Origin: Chromohalobacter sp. 296-RDG
Lineage (GTDB): Bacteria > Pseudomonadota > Gammaproteobacteria > Pseudomonadales > Halomonadaceae
Length of the DNA: 64,000 nt
Reading direction: 5' to 3'
Assembly (NCBI RefSeq): GCF_029889885.1
Contig: NZ_JARANY010000003.1
Location: 62,001 to 126,000 of the forward strand
Shown: positions 37,186 through 46,607 of the stretch, piece by piece
Position numbering within the stretch: the stretch's first letter is position 1
Layout: each line of letters begins with the position of its first letter
Notes under the pieces: generated by a model
What the model saw: the letters and a program-made list of their open reading frames with translations, nothing else
Database searches by the model: none
Told to the model about the DNA's origin: nothing
Translations under genes and position numbers: made by a program

Positions 37186-37845
37186 TCATCGTCGATAAAG
37201 ACGACGCGCCAGGAGATAGCGTTCCACAGCATCGGGCAGCAAGTAGCGCACGCTTTCACCGCGCTGCAATCGCTCTCGAATCGCCGTGGCCGAAATCGCC
37301 ATGCGCGTGGGTAAGCTCAAATGCAGCACTCCCCCCGCAGGCGACTGCATCAGCGTATCGACACTCGTCACTTCACGGCCTTCGATCAGCGTCTCGAGCG
37401 CCGTCGGAAGCGGCTTTTGGTGATCGGGGCGATCGACGACGACGACATGCGCGAGCTCGAACAGACTCGTCGGCTCATGCCATTCGGCCAAGTGCAGATA
37501 GGCGTCGTACCCCAGCGCCATGACCAGGCGCGCCTGCGGGCCCAGTTCTTCTCGCAAGGACGCCAGGGTCGCGGTGGAATAGGAAGGTCCCTCGCGGCGG
37601 ATCTCACGGTCATCCACGTAAAGGCCCGGCGTGTCAGCGATGCCCAACGCCAGCATGGTCGCGCGCTGCTCGGCGTCGACCCCGGGAGAGGCACGATGCG
37701 GCGGCACTCGCGCCGGGACCATATGAACGCGATCGAGCAACAAGGCTTCGCGCAGCTCGATGGCGCTACGCAGGTGCCCCACGTGCACGGGATCGAAGGT
37801 ACCGCCCAGCATCGCGACACACGGCGGAGCCTCAGCTGCGCACAT
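37186..37845 (-). CDS. nadD: Nicotinate-mononucleotide adenylyltransferase
   Basis: Joins nicotinate mononucleotide with ATP in NAD synthesis. The product has about 219 residues. The nucleotidyltransferase motif [12 protein letters not shown] lies near the N-terminus and the second motif ([14 protein letters not shown]) near the end. The exact start is uncertain: ATG 37845 and 37851 are close together and neither has a strong ribosome site. The start lies 14 bases inside the proA 3' end, so translation is coupled. The 141 bases to rsfS show nothing clear. Confidence 0.93.
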   Translation of the reverse strand: MCAAEAPPCVAMLGGTFDPVHVGHLRSAIELREALLLDRVHMVPARVPPHRASPGVDAEQRATMLALGIADTPGLYVDDREIRREGPSYSTATLASLREELGPQARLVMALGYDAYLHLAEWHEPTSLFELAHVVVVDRPDHQKPLPTALETLIEGREVTSVDTLMQSPAGGVLHLSLPTRMAISATAIRERLQRGESVRYLLPDAVERYLLARRLYRR

Positions 37846-39118
37846 GGCCATCGCCGTATACAATGTATTTCTCGCTGGTGAGGCCTTCCAGGCCGACGGG
37901 CCCACGCGCATGCAGCTTGTCTGTGGAAATGCCGATTTCCGCCCCTAGCCCATATTCGAAGCCGTCGGCGAAGCGAGTCGAGGCATTGACCATGACCGAG
38001 CTGGAGTCGACCTCGGTCAGAAAGCGCCGTGCGTCGGTCAGATTTTCGCTGACGATGGCATCGGTATGGTGCGAGCCATAAGTATTGATGTGCGTAATCG
38101 CCTCTTCCAACGTATCGACCACGCGAATGGCCACGATCGGCGCAAGGTATTCGCTATACCAGTCATCCTCGGTCACGGCGACAGCGTCCGCCACCCAGGC
38201 CCGCGTCCGCTCGCACGCACGCATCTCGACACCCTTGCGGCGATAGATGTCAGCCAATTCGAGCAGTACCCGGGGCGCCGCCTCGGTGTGGACCAGCAGC
38301 GTTTCCATGGCATTGCAGGGCGAATAACGCTGGGTCTTGGCGTTGTCGGCAATGGCCACCGCCTTGGCCGGATCGGCGGCCTGGTCGACATACACATGAC
38401 AGATGCCATCGAGATGCTTGATCACTGGCACGCGCGCGTCTCTCGAAATGCGTTCGATCAGTCCCTTCCCGCCGCGCGGCACGATGACATCGACGAACTC
38501 CGGCATGGCGATCAATGTGCCGACCGCTGCACGGTCGGTCGTCGCCACGACTTGCACGCAGGCCTCGTCGAGGTCTGCCGCCTTGAGCCCTTGTCGGATA
38601 CAAGCCGCAATGGCGCGGTTGGAATGGATCGCCTCGGAGCCGCCGCGCAAGATCGTGGCATTGCCTGATTTCAAGCACAGGCTGGCGGCGTCCACGGTCA
38701 CGTTGGGACGCGATTCGTAGACGATGCCCACCACGCCCAGCGCGACGCGCATCTTGCCCACCTGAAGTCCCGAAGGGAGATAGCGCATGTCACGAATCTC
38801 ACCAATTGGGTCGGACAAGGCAGCCACTTGCCGCAAGCCTTCGATCATCGTGTCGATACGCGCCGGCGTCAGCGCCAGACGATCCAGCAGTGCCTCGGCG
38901 AGGCCGTTGTCGCGTCCCGCCTCTAGATCACGACGATTGGCGGTTTCCAATGTCTCGCGCGCCTCGTCCAGGGCACTCGCCATGGCGAGTAGCGCGCAGT
39001 TCTTTTGCGCGGTAGTCGCGCGGGCCAGAACGCGTGACGCACCACGCGCCCGTTCGCCCATCGCATGCATGTAAGCATCGACGTCGGCGATCTCGGACTC
39101 GGAAGTTTCAAGGGCCAT
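37832..39118 (-). CDS. proA: Gamma-glutamyl phosphate reductase
   Basis: Second enzyme of proline synthesis: reduces glutamyl-5-phosphate with NADPH. The product has 428 residues from ATG 39118. Aldehyde-dehydrogenase-like parts are visible: [27 protein letters not shown], and the catalytic cysteine in [16 protein letters not shown] lies 12 bases upstream, a little far; a longer frame reaches 39181 without support. Proline is also a compatible solute in halophiles, though nothing here shows osmotic control. Confidence 0.95.
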   Translation of the reverse strand: MALETSESEIADVDAYMHAMGERARGASRVLARATTAQKNCALLAMASALDEARETLETANRRDLEAGRDNGLAEALLDRLALTPARIDTMIEGLRQVAALSDPIGEIRDMRYLPSGLQVGKMRVALGVVGIVYESRPNVTVDAASLCLKSGNATILRGGSEAIHSNRAIAACIRQGLKAADLDEACVQVVATTDRAAVGTLIAMPEFVDVIVPRGGKGLIERISRDARVPVIKHLDGICHVYVDQAADPAKAVAIADNAKTQRYSPCNAMETLLVHTEAAPRVLLELADIYRRKGVEMRACERTRAWVADAVAVTEDDWYSEYLAPIVAIRVVDTLEEAITHINTYGSHHTDAIVSENLTDARRFLTEVDSSSVMVNASTRFADGFEYGLGAEIGISTDKLHARGPVGLEGLTSEKYIVYGDGHVRS

Positions 39119-39244
39119 TCGGGCAATTTTCTCCTGGGTATCCGCCGGGAAGCATATGATAATCGGTGCTTTCCGAAGCATGATGGCAGAGGCACAACGG
39201 CTATACTGCCGGCACCGTTGGGAAAGGAATCACTATACGGCACC

Positions 39245-40114
39245 ATGCAGAGCAAATACAAAACACCTCTAACCGGGCTTTTCCTGCTGGGCACGGGACT
39301 GGTGACCATCACCGCCTGGCGGGAAGACGATCCGATCACGCAAGGCCTGCTCATCGCTGCCATTATAGGGTTGACGACGCTTGCGTGGCGTCACTTATCG
39401 CGCCGCGCCTGGACATGGACGGTCCCGTTGTGTGCCTTGCTCTTGCTGGCGCTACTCTGGCATGCGCCGATGACGTACGCCATCGGCGTATGGCTGTGGC
39501 CGATCATGCTGCTCGCACCGCAACCTCGGCCCATGCGCTACGCACTCCTGGTGACCGCCACACTCGGCTGGTGGCACATTCAAGCCCCCCTGGGTGTGGC
39601 ACAAACCGCCTTGAGCGGCGCGCTGCTTACCGCCCTCATGGCATTGGGGTTTGCCAAAGCCATCGAACACAACCGCCTACGCCTGGAACTGGAACGCCGA
39701 CACCGCCTGACGCCGGAGAACTCGCTCTGGTCACTCCATCGTCTACGTCAGGACTTGAACGTCGAATGGTCGCGGCGCCAGCGCGAAAACGTCTACGCGG
39801 AGCTGCTGGTAGTGCGTCCGCGGCAACGCGGCCACAATGCGCGACGGCGTCTCAAGGAGCGCCTGGCCGCTCTTATCTACGTCTTCGAAGGATGTTACCA
39901 CGTGGATACACAGACCTTTGCGGTACTCCTGATTTCAAAGGACGAGCATCACGCTGCCTTACGTCGTGACGCGATCTCGACCGAGCTTCAGGAGCACTGC
40001 CGTATACGCATCGCGCCCGTCGCCCCCCATCTCGATCCCGTCAAGCTGGGCCATGAACTCTCGGTGCAAGACAGCGGCCTGCATGTTCGACAGGAGACAA
40101 CCGACCATGCCTGA
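39245..40114 (+). CDS. Membrane protein with degenerate GGDEF-like tail (first of pair)
   Basis: Not a recognised family. The product has 289 residues. About six membrane helices (roughly 10-26, 33-50, 57-74, 78-92, 98-114, 117-138) are followed by a cytoplasmic part (140-289). That tail follows the outline of a diguanylate cyclase: a charged connecting helix, then a segment where GGDEF would be that reads YHVDTQTFAVLL (218-229), so the five key positions are DTQTF. No cyclase activity is expected. GGDEF homology is an inference from pattern and is weaker than in the next gene. ATG 39245 has AAAGGA rather far upstream. It overlaps the next gene by 8 bases and is divergent from proA. Confidence 0.65.
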   Translation: MQSKYKTPLTGLFLLGTGLVTITAWREDDPITQGLLIAAIIGLTTLAWRHLSRRAWTWTVPLCALLLLALLWHAPMTYAIGVWLWPIMLLAPQPRPMRYALLVTATLGWWHIQAPLGVAQTALSGALLTALMALGFAKAIEHNRLRLELERRHRLTPENSLWSLHRLRQDLNVEWSRRQRENVYAELLVVRPRQRGHNARRRLKERLAALIYVFEGCYHVDTQTFAVLLISKDEHHAALRRDAISTELQEHCRIRIAPVAPHLDPVKLGHELSVQDSGLHVRQETTDHA

Positions 40115-41042
40115 ACGTCTCTCGTCGTCACGCCTGCACGCCGTGGCGTATGCCTGCGGGGCGCTCGTGCTCGCTAGCCTCGCAATCTGGCACTATCTAA
40201 TGGGCCATTACCCGCGCATTCTGCCGGCCACCATCCTGGCGCTCATGGTGTCCGCTGCTGCCCTGATGTCAGAAAAAGCTTACGCTCGCCGGCTACCTGT
40301 CTATCTGGTGCTGATCAGCGGCTATCTGGCAATTGCCGTGGAAGCGCCTTACCTCGAGGCGTCCGGCGCACTCTGGATGGGAATCCCCCCGATACTCGCC
40401 ACGCTGCTATTACCACCTGGTGCCGCGCTACTCCTCAACGTGTTACTAGCGCCCATGTGGCTGTTCCTGGTCACCCCTGTGCTATCGATGCCCACGGGTG
40501 GTCTGCAGTACTTCACGCTGGTCATCATCTCGATACTGCCTCTCGGGTGGTACATGCAACAGGCCCGCCTGCTCAAGACCACCGACCAGCTCGATACGCA
40601 AAGCGGTATGCTATCGCGCGACGACCTCAGCGAACGACTTATCGCTGAGGTCGCCCGCGCCCGCATATTGAACCAATCGCTGAGTGCACTAGTCATTCAT
40701 TTACCTCAGCTCGACATGGCCAACGAGCAGTTCGGCCAAACGGCACAAGACACGCTATTGACGACCTTCTGTGAGGTGGTACAACGCAACTCTCGACGTG
40801 GTGATGCCATGGGCCGGCATCGCCATAGCGTCTTTTGGCTGCTGCTTGCCGACACGGGAGAGGCCGGCGCCCTCATCGTCCGTGAGCGCTTGACGCATGC
40901 GCTCGGGGAAACGCCGCTCCCCGAAATCGGTACCCTCGAGGCCCAAGCTCGTATTTGCCGCCTGGCGGATGACGAATACGCCGAACGTTTCGAGCAACGG
41001 CTGATCAAGGGTGGACTCAACTTGCTGGAGCCCGATACTTGA
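40107..41042 (+). CDS. Membrane protein with degenerate GGDEF domain (second of pair)
   Basis: The product has 311 residues: about five membrane helices in 10-150, then a GGDEF-like domain at about 157-310. The domain starts with LDTQSGMLSRDDLSERL, which aligns with the canonical DxLTGLxNRRxF opening. At the signature position it reads GRHRHSVFWLLL (236-247), so GGDEF is replaced by RHSVF (239-243) with only the Phe kept. The upstream metal-binding Asp region is also not preserved. It cannot make c-di-GMP as far as sequence tells, but it could bind a nucleotide or act by protein contact. ATG 40107 has AGGAGA upstream. It overlaps both neighbours. Confidence 0.75.
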   Translation: MPERLSSSRLHAVAYACGALVLASLAIWHYLMGHYPRILPATILALMVSAAALMSEKAYARRLPVYLVLISGYLAIAVEAPYLEASGALWMGIPPILATLLLPPGAALLLNVLLAPMWLFLVTPVLSMPTGGLQYFTLVIISILPLGWYMQQARLLKTTDQLDTQSGMLSRDDLSERLIAEVARARILNQSLSALVIHLPQLDMANEQFGQTAQDTLLTTFCEVVQRNSRRGDAMGRHRHSVFWLLLADTGEAGALIVRERLTHALGETPLPEIGTLEAQARICRLADDEYAERFEQRLIKGGLNLLEPDT

Positions 41043-42448
41043 ACGTGACCGAGTGGCTGTACCAATTTTCCCCCTCGCCGACATTACTGATCTTGATCGT
41101 GCTGCTGGTGGCGTTGCTCGAGTCGCTCGCCGTGGTTGGTCTGCTGGTGCCCGGCATCGTGCTACTGACGGCCGCCGCATCATTGGCCGGACATCAACAC
41201 CTTCCCCTCCCGTTATTGCTGGCGGCGGCCTTTGCGGGCGCGACCCTCGGTGATGGCCTGAGCTTCTGGCTGGGCTATTCTCAGCGCGAACGCATGCATC
41301 GACTATGGCCGTTCACCCGTCACCCCGAATGGCTGGCGCGCGGCATCGATTTCTTCAAGCGCTATGGTGATTTTTCCATCCTCTTCGGTCGCTTCGTGGG
41401 ACCGGTACGCCCCATCGTGCCGATGGTCGCCGGCATGCTGCACATGTCGACATGGCGCTTTGTCACCGTCAATGTCGCGTCCGCCCTGCTTTGGGCACCC
41501 GCCTACCTATTGCCCGGCTATCTGCTCGGCCATTCATGGGACAAACTACTCGCCTTACCTGAAAGCAGCGAACGATGGCTCGTCACCCTGGGACTCATCC
41601 TGATAACACTGGGGGTGGGGTTTTCCTGGTTTCGTCATCATCTCGGACGCGGCGGCTGGGTCTACATGCGCCTGGCCCGTTTTTCCCGTGCGACACCGCG
41701 TCGGCGACGCCTATGGCTGGCCCTGGGCGCCGCTCACCCGCGCAACGAGATCCCTCTGGCGTCGCTCGCACTTCTCGTGGTCAGCCTGATCGCACTCTGT
41801 GGATGGACGCTCTGGGTACTCGAGCACCCCGCGCCTTCGTTGCCGATGGACCGACAGATCCAGACATTGCTGGCGCCCCTCGCGGGTAGCGAGCTAGCGG
41901 AGTTCAGTACCTTCATGGCGCTGAGCGGGGATGCCCTGGGCATCATAGCGCTGACCACGCCATGGCTGACGTGGCTACTGCTTTCACGGCGTATCGCAGC
42001 CTTCGTGCATATCAGTAGCGCATTGGCGGGTGTCGGGTTTGCCAACCTGGTCTTCAAGCACCTCGCCGGGCGGGCTCGCCCCGATACACCGGACTATCTC
42101 ATGGGATCGTTTTCTTACCCCAGCGCCCATACCTCGACGAGTGTCGTGTTGATCGGCCTGGCGGCAGCGTTCACGGCCGAGGCGCTGCCCGCGCAAAGAC
42201 GGATGTGGGCCTACTGGGGGGCGACGCTGATATGCCTGCCGATGGCCCTGTCACGCCTTGTACTTGGCGTGCATTGGGCCAGCGACCTGATCGGTGGCGC
42301 GCTTCTCGGTCTGGTGGTGTGCGCCATCACGCGCCTCAGCTATCAGCGCTTCGTACACGTACCGATCACGCCCTGCCCCTGGGCACCGCTGGTCGTTGCC
42401 TCCTTGCTGTTGCTAACGGCACGCATTGTCTGGCTACCCTACGTCTAG
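41039..42448 (+). CDS. DedA-PAP2 fusion membrane protein
   Basis: The product has 469 residues in two parts. The DedA part (about 1-200) has the acidic residue E28 (ALLESLAVVG) and the arginine motif GRFVGPVRP (117-125); DedA proteins are linked to lipid-carrier flipping. The PAP2 phosphatase part (about 235-450) has all three blocks: K340-x6-R347-P348, PSAH (361-364; Ala in place of the usual Gly) and SR-x5-H412-x3-D416. Together they suggest movement and dephosphorylation of an isoprenoid or phospholipid phosphate at the inner membrane; the substrate is inferred. TTG 41039 (GGAG 8 bases upstream, overlapping the previous stop) or GTG 41045 is the start. Confidence 0.9.
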   Translation: MNVTEWLYQFSPSPTLLILIVLLVALLESLAVVGLLVPGIVLLTAAASLAGHQHLPLPLLLAAAFAGATLGDGLSFWLGYSQRERMHRLWPFTRHPEWLARGIDFFKRYGDFSILFGRFVGPVRPIVPMVAGMLHMSTWRFVTVNVASALLWAPAYLLPGYLLGHSWDKLLALPESSERWLVTLGLILITLGVGFSWFRHHLGRGGWVYMRLARFSRATPRRRRLWLALGAAHPRNEIPLASLALLVVSLIALCGWTLWVLEHPAPSLPMDRQIQTLLAPLAGSELAEFSTFMALSGDALGIIALTTPWLTWLLLSRRIAAFVHISSALAGVGFANLVFKHLAGRARPDTPDYLMGSFSYPSAHTSTSVVLIGLAAAFTAEALPAQRRMWAYWGATLICLPMALSRLVLGVHWASDLIGGALLGLVVCAITRLSYQRFVHVPITPCPWAPLVVASLLLLTARIVWLPYV

Positions 42449-42473
42449 GCGGAGGCCCCGCGACGGAGAACGT

Positions 42474-43097
42474 TCAGCCCAACGCCAGCCAGATGCCGAC
42501 GCCCACCATCAGACTGCCCGCCACCCGATTCAGCAAGCGCACGTTGCCGTCGCGACGCAGGAAGCGACTGGCGGTGCGACCGCCACCGGCATAGATCAGC
42601 AAGCAGGTCAGCTCCAGGCTGAGAATCACCCCTACCAAGACCGCCAGTTGCGGTGCCATCGGCCGACCGGCGTCCAGAAAGGGCGGCAGCAGTGCGATGA
42701 AGAACGCCCAGCCCTTGGGATTGGCGACCGCCGTGACGAACCCCTGAACCACCAACTGCAACGACGACACGCTGGGCGCTGCATCGTTGGCGTCCGGGAT
42801 CGCCATGCGCCCCTTGGAACGCCACATCATCACGCCAAGATAGATCAGGTAGGCGCCCCCGAGCCACTTGAAGGCCGCGAATATCTCGGGGTAGCGCAGC
42901 ATTAGCGTCGCCACGCCGATCACCGCCGAGACCGCTACCAGGCCGACACCCACCAGCTCGCCGAGCATCATCCACAGGGCGCGGCGCACGCCTATCGTCA
43001 TGCCCAGTGTCATGGAAAGCGTCATGCACATGCCCGGTGTCAACGAGACCATGAAAAAGGTAGGTACGAAGACCGACAATACTGACAAGTTGATCAT
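42474..43097 (-). CDS. LysE/RhtB-family exporter
   Basis: A 207-residue inner-membrane protein with six predicted helices, of the family that exports amino acids or similar small molecules. The N-terminal region VPTFFMVSLTPGMCMTLSMT carries the conserved proline-glycine of the family, and GFVTAVANPKGWAFF is the second conserved block. The substrate is unknown. ATG 43097 has a G-rich ribosome site and overlaps the ubiX stop (ATGA). It is convergent with the DedA-PAP2 gene, 25 bases apart. Confidence 0.88.
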   Translation of the reverse strand: MINLSVLSVFVPTFFMVSLTPGMCMTLSMTLGMTIGVRRALWMMLGELVGVGLVAVSAVIGVATLMLRYPEIFAAFKWLGGAYLIYLGVMMWRSKGRMAIPDANDAAPSVSSLQLVVQGFVTAVANPKGWAFFIALLPPFLDAGRPMAPQLAVLVGVILSLELTCLLIYAGGGRTASRFLRRDGNVRLLNRVAGSLMVGVGIWLALG

Positions 43098-43720
43098 GTC
43101 GACTCCCCCCAGCGCGGCATCAACGTGTGAGCGATGTCCAACTGGTTGAGAATCCGTGCCACGATGAAGTCGATCATGTCATCGAGTGTCTGCGGACGAT
43201 GATAGAACCCCGGCGCTGCGGGGAGTATCACTGCCCCCATGCGGGTCAGCGTCAGCATGTGCTCGAGATGAATGGCCGAAAACGGTGTCTCGCGAGGCAC
43301 GAGAATGAGCTGGCGACGCTCCTTGAGTGCCACGTCTGCGGCGCGTTCGATCAGGTTGTTGCTCGCGCCTGTGGCGACCGCTGACAGGGTGCCGGTCGAA
43401 CAAGGGCAAATCACCATGGCGCTCGGCGCGCCGGAACCCGAGGCCACGGGCGCCATCCAGTCCTCACGGGCGAAGCAGCGAATCTGCCCCGGCACGGCAC
43501 CGCTTCGCTCTCTCAACGCCTCGCTCAGACGCTCGGGATTTGACGGCAAACTCACGTCGGTTTCGGTGGCGATCACCATCTGCGCAGCTTTGGAGATCAG
43601 CACCAGGACCCGATGGCGTGCCGCCACCAGGCAATCGATGAGTCGCAATCCGTATTGCGCGCCGGAAGCACCCGTCAACGCCACCGTCACGGGTTTCTGG
43701 AACATCGTCTCATCCGCCAT
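43094..43720 (-). CDS. ubiX: Flavin prenyltransferase UbiX
   Basis: Makes prenylated FMN, the cofactor of the UbiD decarboxylase in ubiquinone synthesis. From ATG 43720 it has 208 residues, with GGAGG 6 bases upstream. Motifs: ALTGASGAQYG (FMN), CPCSTGTLSAVATGASNNLIERAAD as a conserved block (region 112-136), LVPRETPFSAIHLEHM and PGFYHRP. It overlaps the mpl 3' end by 11 bases. Confidence 0.95.
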   Translation of the reverse strand: MADETMFQKPVTVALTGASGAQYGLRLIDCLVAARHRVLVLISKAAQMVIATETDVSLPSNPERLSEALRERSGAVPGQIRCFAREDWMAPVASGSGAPSAMVICPCSTGTLSAVATGASNNLIERAADVALKERRQLILVPRETPFSAIHLEHMLTLTRMGAVILPAAPGFYHRPQTLDDMIDFIVARILNQLDIAHTLMPRWGEST

Positions 43721-45080
43721 GCCGCACCTCCAGCGCCGCAAGCAATTTCTCGTGGATGCCCTCGAAGGCACCGTTCGACATCACCACGATACGATCACCC
43801 GGCATGGCATCGGCGATCACCGCCGCCACCAGGGTGTCGATGTCATCGCATACCGCTGCAGGAACAGGACAAGCGTCGGCCAGGGTGTCCAGCGACCATG
43901 ACAGCGTCGGCGGCTGGTACCACCAGACGCGATCCGCCGCCGCGACACTTGTCGACAAACGTTCATGCATGGCTCCTAGGCGCATGGTGTTGGAACGTGG
44001 CTCGACCACCGCCAGTAAACGCCCCGGGTGCGTTCCCGCCCCCAGGCCTTTGAGCGTGGCGGCGATGGCCGTGGGATGGTGAGCAAAATCGTCGATCACC
44101 TGAATACCGCCGACCTCACCACGGACTTCCTGACGCCGCCGGGGCGATTCGAAACGCGATAACGCCGCTGCGGCCTCCTCCAGCGCTACACCGCATGCCG
44201 CAGCGGACGCCAGAGCCGCCACCGCGTTGGCGATATTATGGCGCCCGCTCAGCGCCCATTCGACAGACGCATGATGCTCGCCGTGACGCACCTCGAAATG
44301 GCGTCCATCGTCGCTGAGCATGCGCCATTGCCAGGCGGCTTCGCCTCCCTCGCCGAAGCGGACGACAGGGCTCCAGCAACCTTGCGCCAGTACACGCGCG
44401 AGCGCCGGCTCTCCAGCCGCCACGATCAACTGGCCATTACCGGGCACGGTGCGCACCAGATGATGAAACTGACGCTCGATGGCGGCCAAATCAGGAAAGA
44501 TATCCGCGTGATCGAACTCGAGATTGCCCAGCACCGCGACATCCGGGCGGTAATGGACAAACTTGGAGCGCTTGTCGAAGAACGCCGTATCGTATTCATC
44601 CGCCTCGACCACGAACGGCGCACCGGGCTCTCCTAAACGCGAGGACACGCCCAGGTTGCGCGGAACGCCGCCAATCAAGAAGCCCGGCGCGTGGCCGGCC
44701 GCTTCCATGATCCATGTCAACAGACTGGCGGTCGTGGTCTTGCCGTGAGTCCCCGCCACCGCCACTACTTGCCGCCCAGGCAAGACATGCTCGGCCAGCC
44801 ATTGCGGCCCCGACACATAAGGCAGTTTAGCGTTGAGGACCGCCTCTACCTCGGGGTTGCCGCGCGACAGGGCATTACCGATGATCACCACGTCAGGACG
44901 CGGCATCAGATTGTCGGCGGTATAACCTTCACAGAGCGCGATCCCCGCGTCCTCGAGCTGCGTGCTCATCGGTGGATATACATTGGCGTCCGAACCACTG
45001 ACATGATGATCAAGGGCCCTGGCCAAGCGCGCCAGACTGCCCATGAACGTACCGCAAACCCCTAGAATATGGACGTGCAT
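43710..45080 (-). CDS. mpl: UDP-MurNAc:L-Ala-gamma-D-Glu-meso-DAP ligase
   Basis: Reattaches the recycled tripeptide to UDP-MurNAc in peptidoglycan recycling. The product has 456 residues of the Mur ligase fold. The N-terminal UDP-binding part starts MHVHILGVCGTFMG. The ATP loop is AGTHGKTTT (109-117), EADEYDTAFFDKRSKF is characteristic of Mpl, and VIDDFAHHPTAI is in the C-terminal domain. ATG 45080 is followed directly downstream by ubiX, a pairing also known in Pseudomonas. Confidence 0.96.
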   Translation of the reverse strand: MHVHILGVCGTFMGSLARLARALDHHVSGSDANVYPPMSTQLEDAGIALCEGYTADNLMPRPDVVIIGNALSRGNPEVEAVLNAKLPYVSGPQWLAEHVLPGRQVVAVAGTHGKTTTASLLTWIMEAAGHAPGFLIGGVPRNLGVSSRLGEPGAPFVVEADEYDTAFFDKRSKFVHYRPDVAVLGNLEFDHADIFPDLAAIERQFHHLVRTVPGNGQLIVAAGEPALARVLAQGCWSPVVRFGEGGEAAWQWRMLSDDGRHFEVRHGEHHASVEWALSGRHNIANAVAALASAAACGVALEEAAAALSRFESPRRRQEVRGEVGGIQVIDDFAHHPTAIAATLKGLGAGTHPGRLLAVVEPRSNTMRLGAMHERLSTSVAAADRVWWYQPPTLSWSLDTLADACPVPAAVCDDIDTLVAAVIADAMPGDRIVVMSNGAFEGIHEKLLAALEVRHGG

Positions 45081-45222
45081 CTAAGCCTCCTGCCATGATG
45101 CCGCGAGACTAGCATGACACCGCGCGACCCACCAGCCGAATGCCTTGGCATAGGCATCGCAGGCCGATGTCGGCTATCATTCGCCCCTTCATGCGCCCAG
45201 ACTCAGGAGCACGAGAAGCCCC

Positions 45223-46482
45223 ATGGCCCAGCACAATGCCTTTTACGCCCAATCCGGTGGCGTCACCGCCGTCATCAACGCCAGCGCCTGCGGCGTCATC
45301 GAAACCTGTCGTCGCCACTCGGACAAGATCGGCAAGGTCTACGCCGGCCATAACGGCATCATCGGCGCCCTGACCGAAGACCTGATCGATGTCTCCCAGG
45401 AAAGCGACGAAGCGATTGCCGCACTACGCCACACCCCGGGCGGCGCCTTCGGCTCCTGCCGTTACAAGCTCAAGGACATCGAAACCCACCGCACGCAATA
45501 CGAGCGTCTCATCGAGGTCTTCAAGGCGCATGACATCCGCTACTTCTTCTACAACGGCGGCGGCGACAGCGCCGATACTTGCCTCAAGGTCTCACAACTC
45601 TCCGAGAAGATGGGCTACCCGCTGACCGCAATTCACGTGCCCAAGACCGTCGATAACGACTTGCCGATCACCGACAATTCTCCCGGCTTCGGCAGCGTGG
45701 CCAAGTACATCGCCACCTCGACCCGGGAAACGGCGCTGGACATCGCCTCGATGTGCGCCACTTCCACCAAGGTCTTCGTGCTCGAAGTCATGGGGCGCCA
45801 TGCCGGCTGGATCGCTGCAGCCGGCGCGCTGGCAGGCAATGGCGAAGGCGAGCCTCCCCACCTGGTCATCTTCCCCGAGCTGCCCTTTCAGCGCGCGCAG
45901 GTCATGCAACGCGTCGATGAGGCCGTCAAGCAATACGGCTACTGCGTCATCGTCGTCTCCGAGGGCGCTCACTACGAGGACGGCACCTTCCTCGCCGACG
46001 CCGGCAACACCGACGCCTTCGGCCACCGCCAGCTGGGCGGCGTGGCGCCGACGCTCGCGGGGATGGTCAAGCAGGATCTGGGCTACAAGTATCACTGGGC
46101 GGTCGCCGACTACCTGCAACGCGCGGCGCGCCACCTGGCCTCCAAGACCGATGTCGAGCAAGCCTATGCCGTGGGCCAGAAGGCCGTCGAGCTGGCTCTG
46201 GACGGCAAGAACGCCATGATGCCGACCATCAAGCGCGTCAGCGAAACGCCTTACGAATGGCGTATCGAAGCGGCGCCGCTGGCGGAAGTGGCCAACAAGG
46301 AAAAGTTCATGCCCCGCGAGTACATTCGCGAGGACGGCTTCGGCATCACCGAAGCGGGACGGCGTTATCTCTCGCCGCTGATCCAGGGCGAAGATTTCCC
46401 ACCGTTCGAAAACGGCCTGCCTAAGGTGGCCACGCTCGAAAAGATCAAGGTCGCACGCAAGTTGCCCACCTTCGAGTTCTGA
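45223..46482 (+). CDS. 6-phosphofructokinase, PPi-dependent type
   Basis: Phosphorylates fructose-6-phosphate, probably with pyrophosphate and reversibly. The product has 419 residues, longer than ATP-dependent bacterial PfkA (about 320). Donor-site residues decide: GGDS with Asp115 (ATP enzymes have GGDG-like Gly) and PKTVDND with Lys141 (ATP enzymes have PGTIDND). These two residues are the known marks of PPi use. MGRHAGW is the sugar-phosphate site. ATG 45223 is preceded by AGGAG. It is a single gene, divergent from mpl. Confidence 0.92.
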   Translation: MAQHNAFYAQSGGVTAVINASACGVIETCRRHSDKIGKVYAGHNGIIGALTEDLIDVSQESDEAIAALRHTPGGAFGSCRYKLKDIETHRTQYERLIEVFKAHDIRYFFYNGGGDSADTCLKVSQLSEKMGYPLTAIHVPKTVDNDLPITDNSPGFGSVAKYIATSTRETALDIASMCATSTKVFVLEVMGRHAGWIAAAGALAGNGEGEPPHLVIFPELPFQRAQVMQRVDEAVKQYGYCVIVVSEGAHYEDGTFLADAGNTDAFGHRQLGGVAPTLAGMVKQDLGYKYHWAVADYLQRAARHLASKTDVEQAYAVGQKAVELALDGKNAMMPTIKRVSETPYEWRIEAAPLAEVANKEKFMPREYIREDGFGITEAGRRYLSPLIQGEDFPPFENGLPKVATLEKIKVARKLPTFEF

Positions 46483-46520
46483 AGAAACACGGTCCAAAGG
46501 CTTCTTCCGCCCTTCACGAC

Positions 46521-46550
46521 AGCGTCCGGCTTGGTATCAAGCCGGACGCT
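46521..46550. terminator. Hairpin between pfp and the glycine-zipper gene
   Basis: A perfect 12-bp stem AGCGTCCGGCTT/AAGCCGGACGCT with a 6-base loop lies between two convergent genes. No U tract follows on either strand, so its role as a terminator is likely but unproven. Confidence 0.55.
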
Positions 46551-46607
46551 CATCATGACGTATCATATACTGCGACTAACGACTCGCGACGCCGAAATAT
46601 CGGCGCC

